Below, one piece after another: positions 31,728 through 42,619 of a stretch of DNA of 64,000 nucleotides. Within the stretch, counting starts at the first letter, position 1. Every line of letters begins with the position of its first letter. The DNA is taken from contig JACHMT010000001.1 of NCBI GenBank assembly GCA_014208095.1, forward strand, positions 2,666,001-2,730,000. Direction: 5' to 3'. The DNA is from Actinospineispora eucalypti. GTDB lineage: Bacteria > Actinomycetota > Actinomycetes > Mycobacteriales > Pseudonocardiaceae. The translations under genes and the position numbers were made by a program. The notes under the pieces are model-generated. The model searched no databases. It saw only the letters and a list, made by a program, of their open reading frames with translations, and was not told the DNA's origin.

Positions 31728-32743
31728 ACCCTTCCAATACTCGAGCCGTCGCCCTCGGCCGGGCTGATGCGCCGAGGGCGGTCGCCCTCGGCGGCGGCCA
31801 CGGCCTGTACGCCACCCTGAGTGCGCTGCGGTTGATCACCGAGGCAGTGACCGCCGTGGTCACCGTGGCCGACGACGGCGGCTCCTCGGGGCGGCTGCGC
31901 GGGGAGCTGGGGGTGCTGCCGCCGGGGGACCTCCGGATGGCGCTCACCGCGCTGGCCAACGGCAATCCGACCGGCACTCGATGGAGCGAACTTTTCCAGC
32001 ATCGCTTCGCCGGCACCGGCGCGCTGGCCGGGCACGCGGTGGGCAACCTTTTACTGGCCGGCCTGATCGACCTGACCGGTGACCCGGTGGCCGCGCTGGA
32101 CGAGGCCTGCCGGCTGCTCGAGGTGCGCGGCCGGGTACTCCCGATGAGCGAGGAACCGCTGGTCATCGAGGCCGAGGTGGTCGGTCTGGGGTCCGACCCG
32201 GACGCGGTCAGCCGGATCCGGGGGCAGGTCGCCGTGGCCAGCACGCCCGGCCGGGTGCGCCGGGTCTGGCTGCAGCCGGCCGAGCCCAAGGCCTGCCACC
32301 AGGCCGTCGACGCGGTGCTCGGCGCCGAACTGGTGCTGCTCGGCCCCGGATCCTGGTTCACCAGCGTGTTGCCGCACCTCATGGTGCCCGAGCTCCGGCG
32401 GGCGCTGCTGGAAACGCCGGCCCGCCGGGTGGTCGTGCTCAACCTGGCGCCGCAGCCGGGGGAGACCGCCGGGTTCTCCCCGGAACAGCACTTGGACGTA
32501 CTCTGCCAGCACGCACCGGAGCTGCGCATCGACGCGGTGCTCGCGGACTCCGGCGCGGTCCCGGTGCCGGAGCGCCTGCAACGCTCCGCTTCGGCGCTGG
32601 GCGCGCGGGCTGTGCTGGCCCCGATCGGTGAACCGGACGGCTCACCGAGGCACAATCCCGCGGCGCTGGCGGAAGCGGTCCGCTCGGTCCTGGCCGAGTT
32701 CGGGCCGTGGGGGACAGCCGGCCGAAAGGAGACAACAGGGTGA
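31724..32743 (+). CDS. yvcK: YvcK/CuvA-type gluconeogenesis factor
   Basis: The 339-aa protein belongs to the YvcK family, which binds UDP-sugars and links carbon source to cell-wall synthesis and shape. The family motifs [16 protein letters not shown] and [12 protein letters not shown] are near the N-terminus, with PGDLRMAL after them and [15 protein letters not shown] further on. The first 25 residues contain a duplicated block (RAVALGR and RAVALGG), so the true start might be slightly later. The GTG start overlaps rapZ. Confidence 0.92.
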   Translation: MNPSNTRAVALGRADAPRAVALGGGHGLYATLSALRLITEAVTAVVTVADDGGSSGRLRGELGVLPPGDLRMALTALANGNPTGTRWSELFQHRFAGTGALAGHAVGNLLLAGLIDLTGDPVAALDEACRLLEVRGRVLPMSEEPLVIEAEVVGLGSDPDAVSRIRGQVAVASTPGRVRRVWLQPAEPKACHQAVDAVLGAELVLLGPGSWFTSVLPHLMVPELRRALLETPARRVVVLNLAPQPGETAGFSPEQHLDVLCQHAPELRIDAVLADSGAVPVPERLQRSASALGARAVLAPIGEPDGSPRHNPAALAEAVRSVLAEFGPWGTAGRKETTG

Positions 32744-32804
32744 TCACCGCGGCGGCGGACGAGGAGAACGCAGTGAAGGCCTCGGAGGAGATGCAGGAGA
32801 CACA

Positions 32805-33788
32805 GTGGCGATGACGGCTTCGGTGAAAGATGAGCTCAGCCGGCTGTCGGTGACCAAGCCGTGTTGTCGGCGGTCCGAGCTGTCCTCGCTGCTGCGGTTC
32901 GCCGGCGGCCTGCACATCGTGGGCGGCAAGGTGGTGATCGAGGCCGAGGTGGACACCGGCTCGGTGGCCCGGCGGCTGCGCCGCGAGGTGCACGACCTCT
33001 ACGGGCACACCTCCGAGGTGCAGGTGATCAGCTCCGGCGGGCTGCGCCGGGGCGCCCGGTACGTGATCCGGGTGGTGCGCGACGGCGCCGGCCTGGCCCG
33101 CCAGACCGGCCTGCTGGACCTGCGCGGCCGTCCGGTGCGCGGGCTGCCGCCGCAGGTGGTCTCCGGCGGCCTGTGCGACGCCGAGGCGGCCTGGCGCGGT
33201 GCCTTCCTGGCCCACGGCTCGCTGACCGAGCCCGGCCGCAGCTCCGCCCTGGAGGTCACCTGCCCGGGCCCGGAAGCGGCGCTGGCACTGGTCGGCGCGG
33301 CCCGCCGGCTGGGCGTGACCGCGAAGGCCCGCGAGGTGCGCGGCGCGGACCGGGTGGTGGTGCGCGACGGCGACGCCATCGGCGCGCTGCTCACCCGGCT
33401 GGGCGCGCACTCCTCGGTGCTGGCCTGGGAGGAGCGCCGGATGCGCCGCGAGGTGCGGGCCACCGCGAACCGGCTGGCCAACTTCGACGACGCCAACCTG
33501 CGCCGGTCCGCGCGGGCCGCCGTGGCCGCGTCCGCGCGGGTGCGCCGCGCGCTGGACCTGCTCGGCGCGGACGTGCCGGACCACCTGATGGCCGCCGGCA
33601 AGCTGCGCCTGGAGCACACCCAGGCCTCCCTGGAGGAGCTGGGCCAGCTCTCCGACCCGCCGATGACCAAGGACGCGGTGGCCGGCCGGATCCGGCGGCT
33701 GCTGCACATGGCCGACAAGCGGGCGGCGGAGATGGGCTTGCCGGACACCGAGTCGGCGGTCACCGCCGACATGCTCGCCGACGCCTGA
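32805..33788 (+). CDS. whiA: Sporulation/cell-division regulator WhiA
   Basis: WhiA (327 aa) is a DNA-binding protein with a degenerate LAGLIDADG homing-endonuclease domain (N-terminal and central) and a C-terminal helix-turn-helix (about residues 265-310, [20 protein letters not shown]). It works with WhiB to start sporulation septation in Streptomyces. GTG 32805 ([16 protein letters not shown]) matches the family start and has AGGAG about six bases upstream. It is the last gene of the uvrC operon. Confidence 0.94.
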   Translation: MAMTASVKDELSRLSVTKPCCRRSELSSLLRFAGGLHIVGGKVVIEAEVDTGSVARRLRREVHDLYGHTSEVQVISSGGLRRGARYVIRVVRDGAGLARQTGLLDLRGRPVRGLPPQVVSGGLCDAEAAWRGAFLAHGSLTEPGRSSALEVTCPGPEAALALVGAARRLGVTAKAREVRGADRVVVRDGDAIGALLTRLGAHSSVLAWEERRMRREVRATANRLANFDDANLRRSARAAVAASARVRRALDLLGADVPDHLMAAGKLRLEHTQASLEELGQLSDPPMTKDAVAGRIRRLLHMADKRAAEMGLPDTESAVTADMLADA

Positions 33789-33900
33789 CCTTTACCGTCG
33801 TTAACGTGGTCCAGGTCCCTCGCGGGGTCTGGCCGCCCACACGGGCAGGTACTGTTGCGCGCGATAAGCTGAGACGCATCTAGAACGATCCAGAACCTGA

Positions 33901-36107
<2,207 letters not shown>

Positions 36108-36893
36108 ATGGCAAGGAAGCCGCTGATCGCCGGCAACTGGAAGATGAACCTCAACCACCTCGAGGCCATCGCCCTGGTGCAGAAGTTCGCCTTCGCGCTG
36201 CCGGAGAAGTACTACAAGAAGATCGACGTCGCGGTGCTGCCGCCGTTCACGCACATCCGCAGCATCCAGACCATGATCGACGGTGACGAGCTGCCGCTGG
36301 TGCACGGCGCCCAGGACATCGCGCCGAAGGACTCCGGCGCTTTCACCGGCGACGTCTCCGGCCCGATGCTGGCCAAGCTGGGGTGCACCTACGTGGTGGT
36401 CGGCCACTCCGAGCGGCGGGAGATCCACGGCGAGGACGACGCCCTGGTCAACGCCAAGGTGAAGGCCGCGCTGCGCAATGGGATCACCCCGATCCTGTGC
36501 GTCGGCGAGGGCCTGCCGGTGCGCGAGGAGGGCGGCCACGTGGCGCACTGCTCCGCGCAGCTGGACGCGGCGCTGGCCCGGATCACCGCCGAGCAGGCGG
36601 CCGGCATCGTGATCGCCTACGAGCCGATCTGGGCGATCGGGACCGGCCGGGTGGCCACCCCCACGGACGCCCAGGAGGTGTGTGGCGCGCTGCGGGCCCA
36701 GGTGGCCAAGCGCTACGACGACGTCACCGCCGAGGCCGTGCGGGTGCTCTACGGCGGCTCGGTGAAGTCCGGCAGCATCGGCGAGCTGGTGGCCGAGCCG
36801 GACATCGACGGCGCGCTGGTCGGTGGGGCCAGCCTGGACGCGGACGAGTTCGCCAAGCTCTGCGCGATCGCCGCGGGCGGCCCGCTGCCCTGA
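36108..36893 (+). CDS. tpiA: Triosephosphate isomerase
   Basis: TpiA (261 aa) has the catalytic Lys in AGNWKMN, the electrophilic His in VVGHSERR and the catalytic Glu with loop 6 in [12 protein letters not shown]-terminal phosphate-binding segments YGGSVK and GALVGGASL are intact. The ATG abuts the pgk stop, so translation is likely coupled. Confidence 0.97.
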   Translation: MARKPLIAGNWKMNLNHLEAIALVQKFAFALPEKYYKKIDVAVLPPFTHIRSIQTMIDGDELPLVHGAQDIAPKDSGAFTGDVSGPMLAKLGCTYVVVGHSERREIHGEDDALVNAKVKAALRNGITPILCVGEGLPVREEGGHVAHCSAQLDAALARITAEQAAGIVIAYEPIWAIGTGRVATPTDAQEVCGALRAQVAKRYDDVTAEAVRVLYGGSVKSGSIGELVAEPDIDGALVGGASLDADEFAKLCAIAAGGPLP

Positions 36894-36924
36894 TCCACCA
36901 CCCGGTACTCTGATAGCTCGCGCC

Positions 36925-36959
36925 GGAGTTCTCCTGCCCTGGGAACCTTCGGCGCGGGG
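36925..36959 (+). terminator. Hairpin between tpiA and secG
   Basis: CGCGCCG and CGGCGCG, separated by about 20 bases (roughly 36922-36958), form a stem of seven to eight pairs. It lies midway in the 96-base gap and could be a terminator or processing site of the glycolytic operon. There is no U-tract. Confidence 0.4.
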
Positions 36960-36989
36960 AACACCGCGTTGTAGTCGGATGAGGATGGC

Positions 36990-37226
36990 ATGATACTCGC
37001 CCTGCAGATCGTTTTGATCATTTCCAGTGTGCTGCTGGTGCTGCTGATTCTGCTGCACCGGGGCCGGGGCGGCGGGTTGTCCTCTCTGTTCGGCGGTGGC
37101 ATGCAGTCCAGCCTCTCCGGGTCTGCGCGGGCGGAGAAGAATCTGGACCGAATCACGCTGTTCGTCGGCGCGATCTGGGTGGTCGCGATCGTCGGCACAG
37201 GTCTATTGGTGAAGCTCGGCAGCTGA
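36990..37226 (+). CDS. secG: Preprotein translocase subunit SecG
   Basis: SecG (78 aa) is the small third subunit of the SecYEG channel. Two transmembrane helices (about residues 3-22 and 54-74) flank a conserved Gly/Ser loop (RGGGLSSLFGGG, QSSLSGS). Length and topology are standard. Its place after tpiA is conserved in actinobacteria. Confidence 0.95.
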   Translation: MILALQIVLIISSVLLVLLILLHRGRGGGLSSLFGGGMQSSLSGSARAEKNLDRITLFVGAIWVVAIVGTGLLVKLGS

Positions 37227-37274
37227 ATTCCCCGCGCGTGGGGCCGAGCTCGGGAACAACAGGCAGAGGTTCGC

Positions 37275-37619
37275 ATGGCCGGTGGAAACGCGATCCGGGG
37301 AACTCGGGTCGGCGCGGGTCCGATGGGTGAGTCAGAGCGGGGCGAGACGGCGCCCCGGGTGCGGGTCTCGTACTGGTGCGCGAATGGACACCAGACAACA
37401 CCCGCATTCGCGTGTGAAGCGGAGCAACCGGAGTTCTGGGACTGCCCTCGCTGCGGGCTGCCCGCTGGGCAGTCCCACGAGGCGCCGCCCGCTCCGCCAC
37501 GGAACGAGCCGTACAAGACGCACCTGGCGTACGTCAAGGAACGGCGCAGCGACGCGGACGGGGCGGCCATCCTGGAGGAGGCCCTCAACCGGCTGCGCAA
37601 GCACCGCGAAGAGGTCTGA
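37275..37619 (+). CDS. rbpA: RNA polymerase-binding protein RbpA
   Basis: RbpA (114 aa) binds group 1 and 2 sigma factors and the core enzyme and stabilises the open promoter complex; it is actinobacteria-specific. The protein begins MAGGNAIRGTRVG as in Streptomyces. It has the zinc-site type core YWCANGH and WDCPRCG, a basic linker and the C-terminal sigma-interaction domain (EPYKTHLAYVKERRSDADG, AILEEALNRLR). It is 48 bases after secG and two bases before a methyltransferase gene. Confidence 0.95.
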   Translation: MAGGNAIRGTRVGAGPMGESERGETAPRVRVSYWCANGHQTTPAFACEAEQPEFWDCPRCGLPAGQSHEAPPAPPRNEPYKTHLAYVKERRSDADGAAILEEALNRLRKHREEV

Positions 37620-37621
37620 GC

Positions 37622-38425
37622 TTGGGTTTGCGCGTGAGCCTGCGGGCCAAGCTGGTCCGTGTGGTGGAGGAGGTCGTCGCGCGCCAGCAGGCCCGGCAGG
37701 CCGAGGAGCTCCGCCGGGAACTGGACGCGCTCCGCGCGGACTTCCGGGCGGAGGCGGACCGGGTGATCGAGTTCGCCCGGGGCGTGGAGATCCGGGATCG
37801 GCGTGACCTTTTCGCCGCCGGCGAGCGCGCGGCCGCGGCCGAGAGCGCGGAGTTCGCCCGGGTGGAGATGGCGGCCGCCCGGGCCTTCCCGAGCCCGGTC
37901 GCCACCCTGGAACACGCCCTGACACTGGTGGACGGGCCGGGGATGGCGCTGGAGTTCGGGGTGGCCACCGGCACCACACTGAAGATCATCGCGGCCGGTT
38001 GCGCGGAGGCCGGCCGGGAGGTGTACGGGTTCGACTCGTTCGCCGGGCTGCCGGAGGACTGGCGGCCCGGCTTCCCGACCGGCGCGTTCGGCGTGCCGGC
38101 ACCGCCCGATGTGCCCGGTGCCGAGCTGGTGGTCGGTCTCTTCGACGACACGCTGCCCGGGTTCCTCGCCGAGCACCCCGGCCCGGTGGCGTTCCTGCAC
38201 GTGGACGCCGACCTGTACTCGTCCACCCGCACCGTGTTGGAGTTGGTCGGTCCCCGGTTGCGGCCGGGGAGCGTGATCGTGTTCGACGAGTACTTCAACT
38301 ACCCGGGCTGGAAAGAGCACGAGCACCGGGCCTGGCGGGAGTACGTGGCGGAGTCCGGCGCGCGATTCCGGTACGAGGGCTACACGCTGGACAACGAGCA
38401 GGTAACCGTCCGCATCCTGGACTGA
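37622..38425 (+). CDS. TylF/MycF-like class I methyltransferase with N-terminal coiled coil
   Basis: The 267-aa protein has a charged helical segment at about residues 12-60 (likely coiled coil), then a Rossmann methyltransferase domain. AdoMet motif ALEFGVATGTTLKIIA (about 108-123) is followed by YGFDSFAGLPEDW and the acidic motif HVDADLYSSTRT, features of TylF/MycF sugar O-methyltransferases. A TTG start at 37622 with AGAGGT about eight bases upstream is preferred; GTG 37634 is the alternative. It begins two bases after rbpA, so it is probably translated from the rbpA message. The substrate is unknown. It is followed by repeat copy D. Confidence 0.8.
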   Translation: MGLRVSLRAKLVRVVEEVVARQQARQAEELRRELDALRADFRAEADRVIEFARGVEIRDRRDLFAAGERAAAAESAEFARVEMAAARAFPSPVATLEHALTLVDGPGMALEFGVATGTTLKIIAAGCAEAGREVYGFDSFAGLPEDWRPGFPTGAFGVPAPPDVPGAELVVGLFDDTLPGFLAEHPGPVAFLHVDADLYSSTRTVLELVGPRLRPGSVIVFDEYFNYPGWKEHEHRAWREYVAESGARFRYEGYTLDNEQVTVRILD

Positions 38426-38440
38426 CCCGTCGCGGTTTGG

Positions 38441-38809
38441 GGCGGTGCCGGTTCTAAGGAAGGCTTGGACGGCGCGGCTGGGCTGGTCTTCCGCGGCTTG
38501 GGTGCCGCCCGTAGCGTTTCGCTCGGGTGAGTTGGTGTTTTGGTTACGGAACGTGGCCGGATTACGGGCCGCTGGGGCGGTCGTCTTCATCGAGTGGTCG
38601 CTGAGTCCCTGTTGATCATGGGGAATACCGGACTCAGCCAGCACTCGGCGAGGGCCGGCGGCGCGGACCACGCCGGAAGGCGGGCCGGTCGTGACGGAGC
38701 GTAGCGGGCGGCGCTCCCGAGTCCGAACCCAGCGCAAGAGGCCGCACCCAAGCCGCGGCAGACCAGCCCAGCCGCGCCGTCCAAGCCGGTTTGAGAACCG
38801 GCACCGCCA
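38441..38809. repeat. Long palindromic intergenic repeat, copy D (best-preserved copy)
   Basis: The left arm (about 38441-38509) and right arm (about 38741-38809) are reverse complements at about 62 of 69 positions by eye, including an unbroken 28-base block starting GGCTTGGACGGCGCGG. The inner hairpin pairs 38591-38608 with 38630-38647 (GCTGAGTCC / GGACTCAGC core; loop with TTGATCATG). TTACGGAACG lies between left arm and inner hairpin, as CACGGAACG does in copy A. The element fills the 38426-38868 gap except for the trpB2 promoter. No ORF in it is gene-like. Confidence 0.85.
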
Positions 38810-38855
38810 CTCAACGCGCGGAGAAGGAGAGCTTCCGGCCGGGCATCGGCTGTTC

Positions 38856-38868
38856 TAACGTCGGCGGG
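38856..38868 (+). promoter_or_regulatory. -10 candidate of the trpB2-like gene
   Basis: TAACGT (38856-38861) ends seven bases before the GTG at 38869. There is little room for a ribosome binding site, which suggests a leaderless or nearly leaderless transcript starting right after repeat copy D. Confidence 0.4.
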
Positions 38869-40122
38869 GTGACTCGCTGGACAATGTCGCCCGAGCAGAT
38901 CCCGTCCGCGTGGTTCAACGTGGCTCCACACCTGTCGGCGCCCCTGCAACCGCCGCTGCACCCGGCCACCCGGGAGCCGGTCGGCCCCGACGACCTGGCG
39001 CCGCTGTTCCCCATGGCGCTGATCGGCCAGGAGGTCAGCACGGAGCTGTGGATCGACATCCCCGGCGAGGTGCTGGACATCCTGCGCCTGTGGCGGCCCA
39101 CCCCGCTGGTCCGGGCGGTCCGGCTGGAGCGGGAGCTGGATACCCCGGCGCGGATCTACTTCAAGGACGAGTCGGTGTCCCCGGCCGGCAGCCACAAGCC
39201 GAACACGGCGGTCGCCCAGGCGTACTACAACCAGGCCGAGGGCATCGCCCGGCTGACCACGGAGACCGGTGCCGGCCAGTGGGGCACCGCGCTGTCCTTC
39301 GCCTGCGCGCAGTTCGACCTGGACCTGCAGGTGTACATGGTGCGGGCCTCGTTCGAGCAGAAGCCGTACCGGAAGGTGGCCATGCAGACCTGGGGCGGCG
39401 CGGTGGTGCCGTCGCCGGTCGACGACCCCGGCCACCCCGGCTCGCTGGGCGCGGCGATCTCCGACGCGGTGCGCGACGCGGTGGGCCGGGCGGACACGCA
39501 CTACGCGCTGGGCTCGGTGCTCAACCACGTGCTGCTGCACCAGACGGTGATCGGCCTGGAGGCCCGCGAGCAACTGGAGATGGCCGGTGAGCGGCTGCCG
39601 GACGTGGTGATCGCGCCCTGCGGCGGCGGCTCCAACCTGGGCGGGATCACCTTCCCGTTCGTGCCGGAGGAGGGCGTGCGGCTGCTCGCCGTCGAACCCA
39701 CGTCCTGCCCGACGCTCACCCAGGGCCGGTTCGACTACGACTTCGGCGATGTCGCCGGGCTGACCCCGCTGCTGCCGATGTACACGCTGGGCCACGATTT
39801 CGTGCCGCCGCCGATCCACGCCGGCGGGCTGCGCTACCACGGCGACTCGGCGATCATCTCCGCACTGGTCCGGGACGGCCGGATGGAGGCCGTGGCCTAC
39901 CCGCAGAACAAGGTGTTCGAGGCGGCCATGCAGTTCACGCGCGCCGAGGGCAAGCTGCCGGCACCGGAGGCGGCGCACGCGGTGCGGGCGGCGGTGGACG
40001 AGGCGCTGGCGGCCAAGGAGACCGGCGAGGAGAAGGTCATCCTGTTCAACTACAGCGGGCACGGCCTGCTCGACCTGGGCGCCTACGAGGACTACCTGGC
40101 CGGCCGCCTGCCCGACGAGTAG
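38869..40122 (+). CDS. TrpB-like PLP enzyme (TrpB2 group)
   Basis: This 417-aa protein resembles tryptophan synthase beta chain of the TrpB2 subgroup, which occurs without TrpA. The PLP lysine lies in [11 protein letters not shown] (about residue 103), the phosphate loop is [11 protein letters not shown], and the C-terminal region has [13 protein letters not shown]. The extra N-terminal 60 residues ([18 protein letters not shown]) are typical of TrpB2. No other trp gene is nearby. It may use free indole or O-phosphoserine; the in vivo role is not established. GTG 38869 is chosen; ATG 38884 is possible. Confidence 0.87.
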   Translation: MTRWTMSPEQIPSAWFNVAPHLSAPLQPPLHPATREPVGPDDLAPLFPMALIGQEVSTELWIDIPGEVLDILRLWRPTPLVRAVRLERELDTPARIYFKDESVSPAGSHKPNTAVAQAYYNQAEGIARLTTETGAGQWGTALSFACAQFDLDLQVYMVRASFEQKPYRKVAMQTWGGAVVPSPVDDPGHPGSLGAAISDAVRDAVGRADTHYALGSVLNHVLLHQTVIGLEAREQLEMAGERLPDVVIAPCGGGSNLGGITFPFVPEEGVRLLAVEPTSCPTLTQGRFDYDFGDVAGLTPLLPMYTLGHDFVPPPIHAGGLRYHGDSAIISALVRDGRMEAVAYPQNKVFEAAMQFTRAEGKLPAPEAAHAVRAAVDEALAAKETGEEKVILFNYSGHGLLDLGAYEDYLAGRLPDE

Positions 40123-40133
40123 CGACGATTAGC

Positions 40134-40916
40134 TCAGGCCCGGGGCGCGCCGTGCCGGCCGGCGCCGGCGGCGAACGCGGCCGCGCCCGCCGTGGCGTCG
40201 GCGCCGAGAGACACCATGCCGTGGGCGAACTCGTGCACCAGTGCCTCGCGCTCGGTCTGGCCGTGCTGGCCGAGCAGGGAAAGCCGGTCCTGGCGTAGGC
40301 AGGTCTGCGGGTGCTCGGCCAGCTCGGCGCCGAGCTTCTCGGCCGCCTCCCGCGCCGTTCCGGTGGGCACCACCCGGTTGGCCAGCCCGATGCTCAGCGC
40401 CTCCTCGGCCTCCACCGGCCGGCCGGTGAGGACCAGGTCCATGGCCCGGCTGGTGCCGATCAGCCGGGGCAGCCGGACCGTCCCGCCGTCGATCAGCGGC
40501 ACGCCCCAGCGCCGGCAGAACACGCCGAACACCGCGTCCTCCTCGACCACCCGCAGGTCGCACCAGAGGGCCAGCTCCAGCCCGCCGGCCACCGCGTAGC
40601 CGCTCACCGCCGCGATCACCGGCTTGGACAGCACCATCCGGGTCGGCCCCATCGGGCCGTCCGCGTCCGCCGCCGGGTCGATCCGGTTGCCCCGGTCCGT
40701 GCTCATGGCCTTCAGGTCGGCGCCCGCGCAGAACGTGCCGCCCTCGCCCCACAGCACCGCCACCGAGGCACTCGGGTCGGCCTCGAACGCACGGAACGCG
40801 CGGACCAGCGCGTCGGCGGTGGGGCGGTCCACCGCGTTGCGGACATCCGGGCGGGACAGGATGACCGTACGCACCGCACCGGTCTGCTCGACCCGCACCG
40901 GAGGCTCTGTGTTCAT
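40134..40916 (-). CDS. Enoyl-CoA hydratase/isomerase family protein
   Basis: The 260-aa crotonase-fold protein has the first oxyanion segment GTFCAGADLKAM and the second GYAVAGGLELALWCDLR. At the position of the usual catalytic Glu the sequence is RRWGVPLIDGG, so the second catalytic acid of hydratases is not evident; the substrate and reaction are unclear. It ends 11 bases from the convergent trpB2-like gene and has a 135-base region divergent from the DUF899 gene. Confidence 0.88.
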   Translation of the reverse strand: MNTEPPVRVEQTGAVRTVILSRPDVRNAVDRPTADALVRAFRAFEADPSASVAVLWGEGGTFCAGADLKAMSTDRGNRIDPAADADGPMGPTRMVLSKPVIAAVSGYAVAGGLELALWCDLRVVEEDAVFGVFCRRWGVPLIDGGTVRLPRLIGTSRAMDLVLTGRPVEAEEALSIGLANRVVPTGTAREAAEKLGAELAEHPQTCLRQDRLSLLGQHGQTEREALVHEFAHGMVSLGADATAGAAAFAAGAGRHGAPRA

Positions 40917-41051
40917 GGCGTCACGTTAGCCGCGGCAGGGGTGCCACGCCTACCACCGGGGTGCCTTGCCACGCCGTGGGCCGATGATTCCACACCCTCG
41001 GCGCCGGTCCTATCCGGTGTGGGAGTGCCCACGGCGACGAGAGGAACCGGC

Positions 41052-41786
41052 GTGAACCTACCGAAGATCGTTTCCCGGGAAGAGTGGCGGGACGCCAGGG
41101 TGGCGTTGCTGGCCGAGGAGAAGGCGCACACCCGCGCCCGGGATGCGCTCAGCGAGCGGCGGCGGCAGCTGCCCATGGTCCTGGTGGACAAGCCGTACGA
41201 GTTCGAGGGTCCGGCCGGTCGGGTCGGCCTGCTCGACCTGTTCGAGGGGCGCGGCCAGCTGATCGTGCAGCACCTGATGTTCGGGCCGGGCTGGGAGGCG
41301 CCCTGCTCCGGCTGCTCCTACCACGCCGACAACGTCGGGCAGCTGGCTCACCTGAACGCCCGGGACACCACGTTCGCCGCGGTGTCCCGCGCGCCGCTGG
41401 CCGAGCTGGAGGCGTTCCGCGAGCGGATCGGCTGGACCTTCCCCTGGTACTCGTCCTTCGGCAGCGACTTCAACTACGACTTCCACGTCACGCTGGACGA
41501 GTCGGTGGCGCCGATCGAGTGGAACTACCGCAACAAGGAGGAGCTGGCCGAGGCCGGGCTCGGGTTCATCGCGGAGATGGACGAGCTGAACGGCCTGAGC
41601 GTGTTCCTGCGCGACGGCGAGCAGGTCTTCCACACCTACACAACCTACGGCCGGGGCGTGGACACGCTGCTGAACACCTACAACTACCTGGACCTGACCC
41701 CGCTGGGCCGCCGCGAGGGCTGGGGCGGCACCCCGGACCTGGACGGCAAGGGCATGGACTGGATCCGCCACCACGACCGGTACTAG
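41052..41786 (+). CDS. DUF899 family thioredoxin-like protein
   Basis: The 244-aa protein has the DUF899 hallmarks: an N-terminal helix with VSREEWRDARVALLAEEKAHTR (shown as VSREEWRDARVALL), the segment LFEGRGQLIVQHLMFGPGWE and a CSGC motif in EAPCSGCSYHADN, in a thioredoxin-like fold. Such proteins are predicted dithiol-disulphide oxidoreductases, but no member's reaction is known to me. The GTG at 41052 has GAGAGGAA upstream; a longer open frame upstream crosses the promoter region and is rejected. Confidence 0.85.
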   Translation: MNLPKIVSREEWRDARVALLAEEKAHTRARDALSERRRQLPMVLVDKPYEFEGPAGRVGLLDLFEGRGQLIVQHLMFGPGWEAPCSGCSYHADNVGQLAHLNARDTTFAAVSRAPLAELEAFRERIGWTFPWYSSFGSDFNYDFHVTLDESVAPIEWNYRNKEELAEAGLGFIAEMDELNGLSVFLRDGEQVFHTYTTYGRGVDTLLNTYNYLDLTPLGRREGWGGTPDLDGKGMDWIRHHDRY

Positions 41787-41791
41787 CGTCG

Positions 41792-41840
41792 CCCGCGCAC
41801 GCCGAACTGGGGGTGCGCTCGGCAAGCGCTCCGCGCTGGT
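41792..41840. repeat. GC-rich hairpin repeat, copy 1 (3' end of pgl)
   Basis: This is about 49 bases with the pattern CCCGCG..CGCCGAACTGGG..GCGCTCGGC..GCGCT-CCGCGCT, shared with 45194-45243 and 55370-55420. The inner part can fold as a stem around GAACT. It lies between the convergent DUF899 gene and pgl and touches the pgl stop codon. Confidence 0.6.
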
Positions 41841-42619
41841 CAGATCAGGGGCGGGGCCAGGTCGCGGGGGAGCTTGCTCGCGGCCTCCCGGTCCAGCACC
41901 CAGAGCGTGCGGCGCAGCCCGCGCGCGCCGGCCGCCGGCAGCTGGATCTCCCCGGCGCCGCGCAGGGCCATGGCCACCACGGCGGCCTTGCTCGCGCCGG
42001 TGGTGAGCAGCCACACCTCGGCCGAGCGGCGGATGGCCGGCAGGGTCAGGGTGATCCGGGTGGGCGGCGGCTTGGGGCTGCCCTGCACCGCGACCACGGT
42101 GCGCTCGGTCTCGTAGGCGGCCGGCGAGCTGGGGAAGATGGAGCCGGTGTGCCCCTCCTCGCCGACGCCGAGCAGGCACACGTCCAGCCGGGGCACCGGG
42201 CCGTGGTCCTCCGGGCTGGCCTGTGCGGCCAGCTCGCGGGCGTAGGCCTCGGCGGCGCCCTCCGCGTCGTCGCGCCAGCGGTCGTCGGCGGCCGGCATGG
42301 GGTGCACCCGCGCCGGGTCGACCGGCACGTGGTCCAGCAGCGCCGCCCGGGCCTGGGTGTCGTTGCGGTCCGGGTGGCCGGGCGGCAGGAACCGCTCGTC
42401 GCCCCAGTAGATGTCCACCTTGGACCAGTCCACGGCATCCCGGGCCGGTGAGCGGCGCAGCTGTTCCAGCACCGCGATGCCGGTGCGGCCGCCGGTGAGC
42501 ACCACCGAGGCCACGCCCCGGGCGTGCTGGACGTCCACCAGCCGGACCGTCAACCGGGCCGCCGCGGCGGCCGCCACCAGCTCCGGGTTGGCGTGCACCA
42601 CCACCTGGGTGGAGCTCAC
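41840..42619 (-). CDS. pgl: 6-phosphogluconolactonase
   Basis: Pgl (259 aa, DevB/NagB fold) hydrolyses 6-phosphogluconolactone. Motifs are SVVLTGGRTG, YWGDERFLPPGHPDRND and LLGVGEEGHTGSIFP with the catalytic acid/His. GTG 42619 overlaps the opcA stop by four bases; a longer open frame inside opcA is rejected. It is the last gene of the pentose-phosphate operon. Confidence 0.95.
   Translation of the reverse strand: MSSTQVVVHANPELVAAAAAARLTVRLVDVQHARGVASVVLTGGRTGIAVLEQLRRSPARDAVDWSKVDIYWGDERFLPPGHPDRNDTQARAALLDHVPVDPARVHPMPAADDRWRDDAEGAAEAYARELAAQASPEDHGPVPRLDVCLLGVGEEGHTGSIFPSSPAAYETERTVVAVQGSPKPPPTRITLTLPAIRRSAEVWLLTTGASKAAVVAMALRGAGEIQLPAAGARGLRRTLWVLDREAASKLPRDLAPPLI

Noticed and set aside
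38441-38809. Palindromic repeats as insertion sequences with a transposase
   Set aside because: No copy has a transposase-like frame; at most they could be non-autonomous, and no clear target-site duplication was identified.
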